In this document: positions 63,372-64,000 of the stretch, in pieces
Layout: each line of letters begins with the position of its first letter
Numbering within the stretch: the stretch's first letter is position 1
Source: Mannheimia granulomatis
GTDB taxonomy: Bacteria; Pseudomonadota; Gammaproteobacteria; Enterobacterales; Pasteurellaceae
DNA length: 64,000 nt
Direction of reading: 5' to 3'
Assembly: GCF_011455695.1 (NCBI RefSeq)
Contig: NZ_CP015030.1
Coordinates: forward strand, 1,612,001 to 1,676,000
The notes under the pieces: model-generated
Database searches by the model: none
Told to the model about the DNA's origin: nothing
What the model saw: only the letters and a program-made list of their open reading frames with translations
Program-made: the position numbers and the translations under genes

Positions 63372-64000
63372 TTAAGCCTTAACCACCTTAACCGCACATT
63401 TTTTGAAGTCGGTTTCAAATGAAATTGGGTCTGTCGCATCTAACGTTACTTTGTTGATTAACTGACCTGCATCGAAGAAGGTTGAATAAATTAAACCTTC
63501 CGGACACTTATTACGGCCACGGGTATCTAAGTTCGATACATACTCACCACGACGCGAAATAACTTTCACTTTATCACCATGACGTAGACCTCGTTTTTTC
63601 GCATCGTTCGGGTGCATCCACACAAGGTTAGTTGGGAACGCTTTGTGTAATTCAGGGACACGACGGGTCATTGTGCCGGTGTGCCAATGTTCTAGTACAC
63701 GGCCGGTACAGAACCATAAATCGTATTCTTCATCCGGTGCTTCTGCCGGTCCTTCATATGGAACACCTAAAATAACAGCTTTTTTATCTGCATTTCCGTA
63801 GAAAGAAACCCCTTCACCCGGTTGAACATAAGGGTCATAACCCTCACGGTAACGCCATAATGTTTCTTTGTATTCACCGGTTTTTTCATCTTTTACTACA
63901 GGCCAACGTAAGCCACGCACTTTATGATAAGTCTCAAAATCTGCTAAGTCATGACCATGTCCGCGACCAAATTCTGCATACTCCTCAAATAGACCTTTTT
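63372..64000 (-). CDS. napA: Periplasmic nitrate reductase catalytic subunit NapA, C-terminal part
   Basis: Molybdenum bis-MGD enzyme reducing nitrate to nitrite. Only the last 209 codons are in the window: the frame is open from position 64000 to the TAA at 63372-63374. The visible part includes the molybdopterin-binding C-terminal domain with [36 protein letters not shown] and a final [10 protein letters not shown]. The start lies upstream of the window; napF and napD would be expected there too. An ACAAGCGGT pair lies between napA and napG. Confidence 0.95.
   Translation of the reverse strand, partial: KGLFEEYAEFGRGHGHDLADFETYHKVRGLRWPVVKDEKTGEYKETLWRYREGYDPYVQPGEGVSFYGNADKKAVILGVPYEGPAEAPDEEYDLWFCTGRVLEHWHTGTMTRRVPELHKAFPTNLVWMHPNDAKKRGLRHGDKVKVISRRGEYVSNLDTRGRNKCPEGLIYSTFFDAGQLINKVTLDATDPISFETDFKKCAVKVVKA

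Overview
This window comes from a gammaproteobacterium of the family Pasteurellaceae, of the Actinobacillus/Mannheimia type. DNA-uptake words of the form ACAAGCGGT recur between genes, often as inverted pairs forming terminators. The gene set is typical of the family: peroxiredoxin-glutaredoxin fusion, OxyR, HI0073/HI0074-like pair, Nap and Tor respiration, Slam and a trimeric autotransporter. The DNA is AT-rich. No rRNA, tRNA or CRISPR array was seen. I do not name a species.

Layout. 1-8150: a fused mobA-mobB (cut by the window edge), yihD, dsbA, a YfcZ/YiiS-family gene, srmB, grxA, a sodium-dependent amino-acid transporter with a 31-residue partner, then ypjD-yfjD. 8370-16150: yceD-rpmF-plsX; hisG-hisD behind a complete histidine attenuator with a leader peptide of five consecutive His codons; purC under a PurR box; a HEPN/MNT-like pair; ilvC. 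16380-24550: a pqiA-type membrane protein, yccS-mgsA, thrC, and the oxidative-stress pair pgdX/oxyR followed by fabR. 24690-33955: one 2,648-residue trimeric autotransporter adhesin with a 999-bp internal tandem duplication, and a RhuM-family gene. 34146-42202: mpl-mlaA, metJ (tandem met boxes)-yhdT-panF, nhaA, a short EamA transporter, a phosphopantetheinyl transferase, psiE and nudF.

42235-44771 holds a Slam outer-membrane translocon and its probable cargo, a lipoprotein with a long charged heptad-like stalk and a beta-rich C-terminal domain. 44967-54506 is a hexuronate region: uxuA and uxuR diverge from a long operon (SDR fructuronate/mannonate oxidoreductase, HAD hydrolase, GH3 glycosidase, GPH symporter, uxaC, eda). 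The shared promoter region carries two UxuR-like operators and a perfect CRP site. Together these genes would import and cleave a glucuronide-like substrate and convert glucuronate to KDG and, after phosphorylation by a kinase not in this window, to pyruvate and glyceraldehyde 3-phosphate.

54689-64000: cpdA, a torECAD TMAO-respiration operon, and napA(partial)-napG-napH-napB-napC. The tor operon is bracketed by a 33-bp perfect direct repeat. The right copy is a remnant of the cpdA 3' end, which suggests tor was inserted between cpdA and nap. All computations here are by eye; no searches were run.
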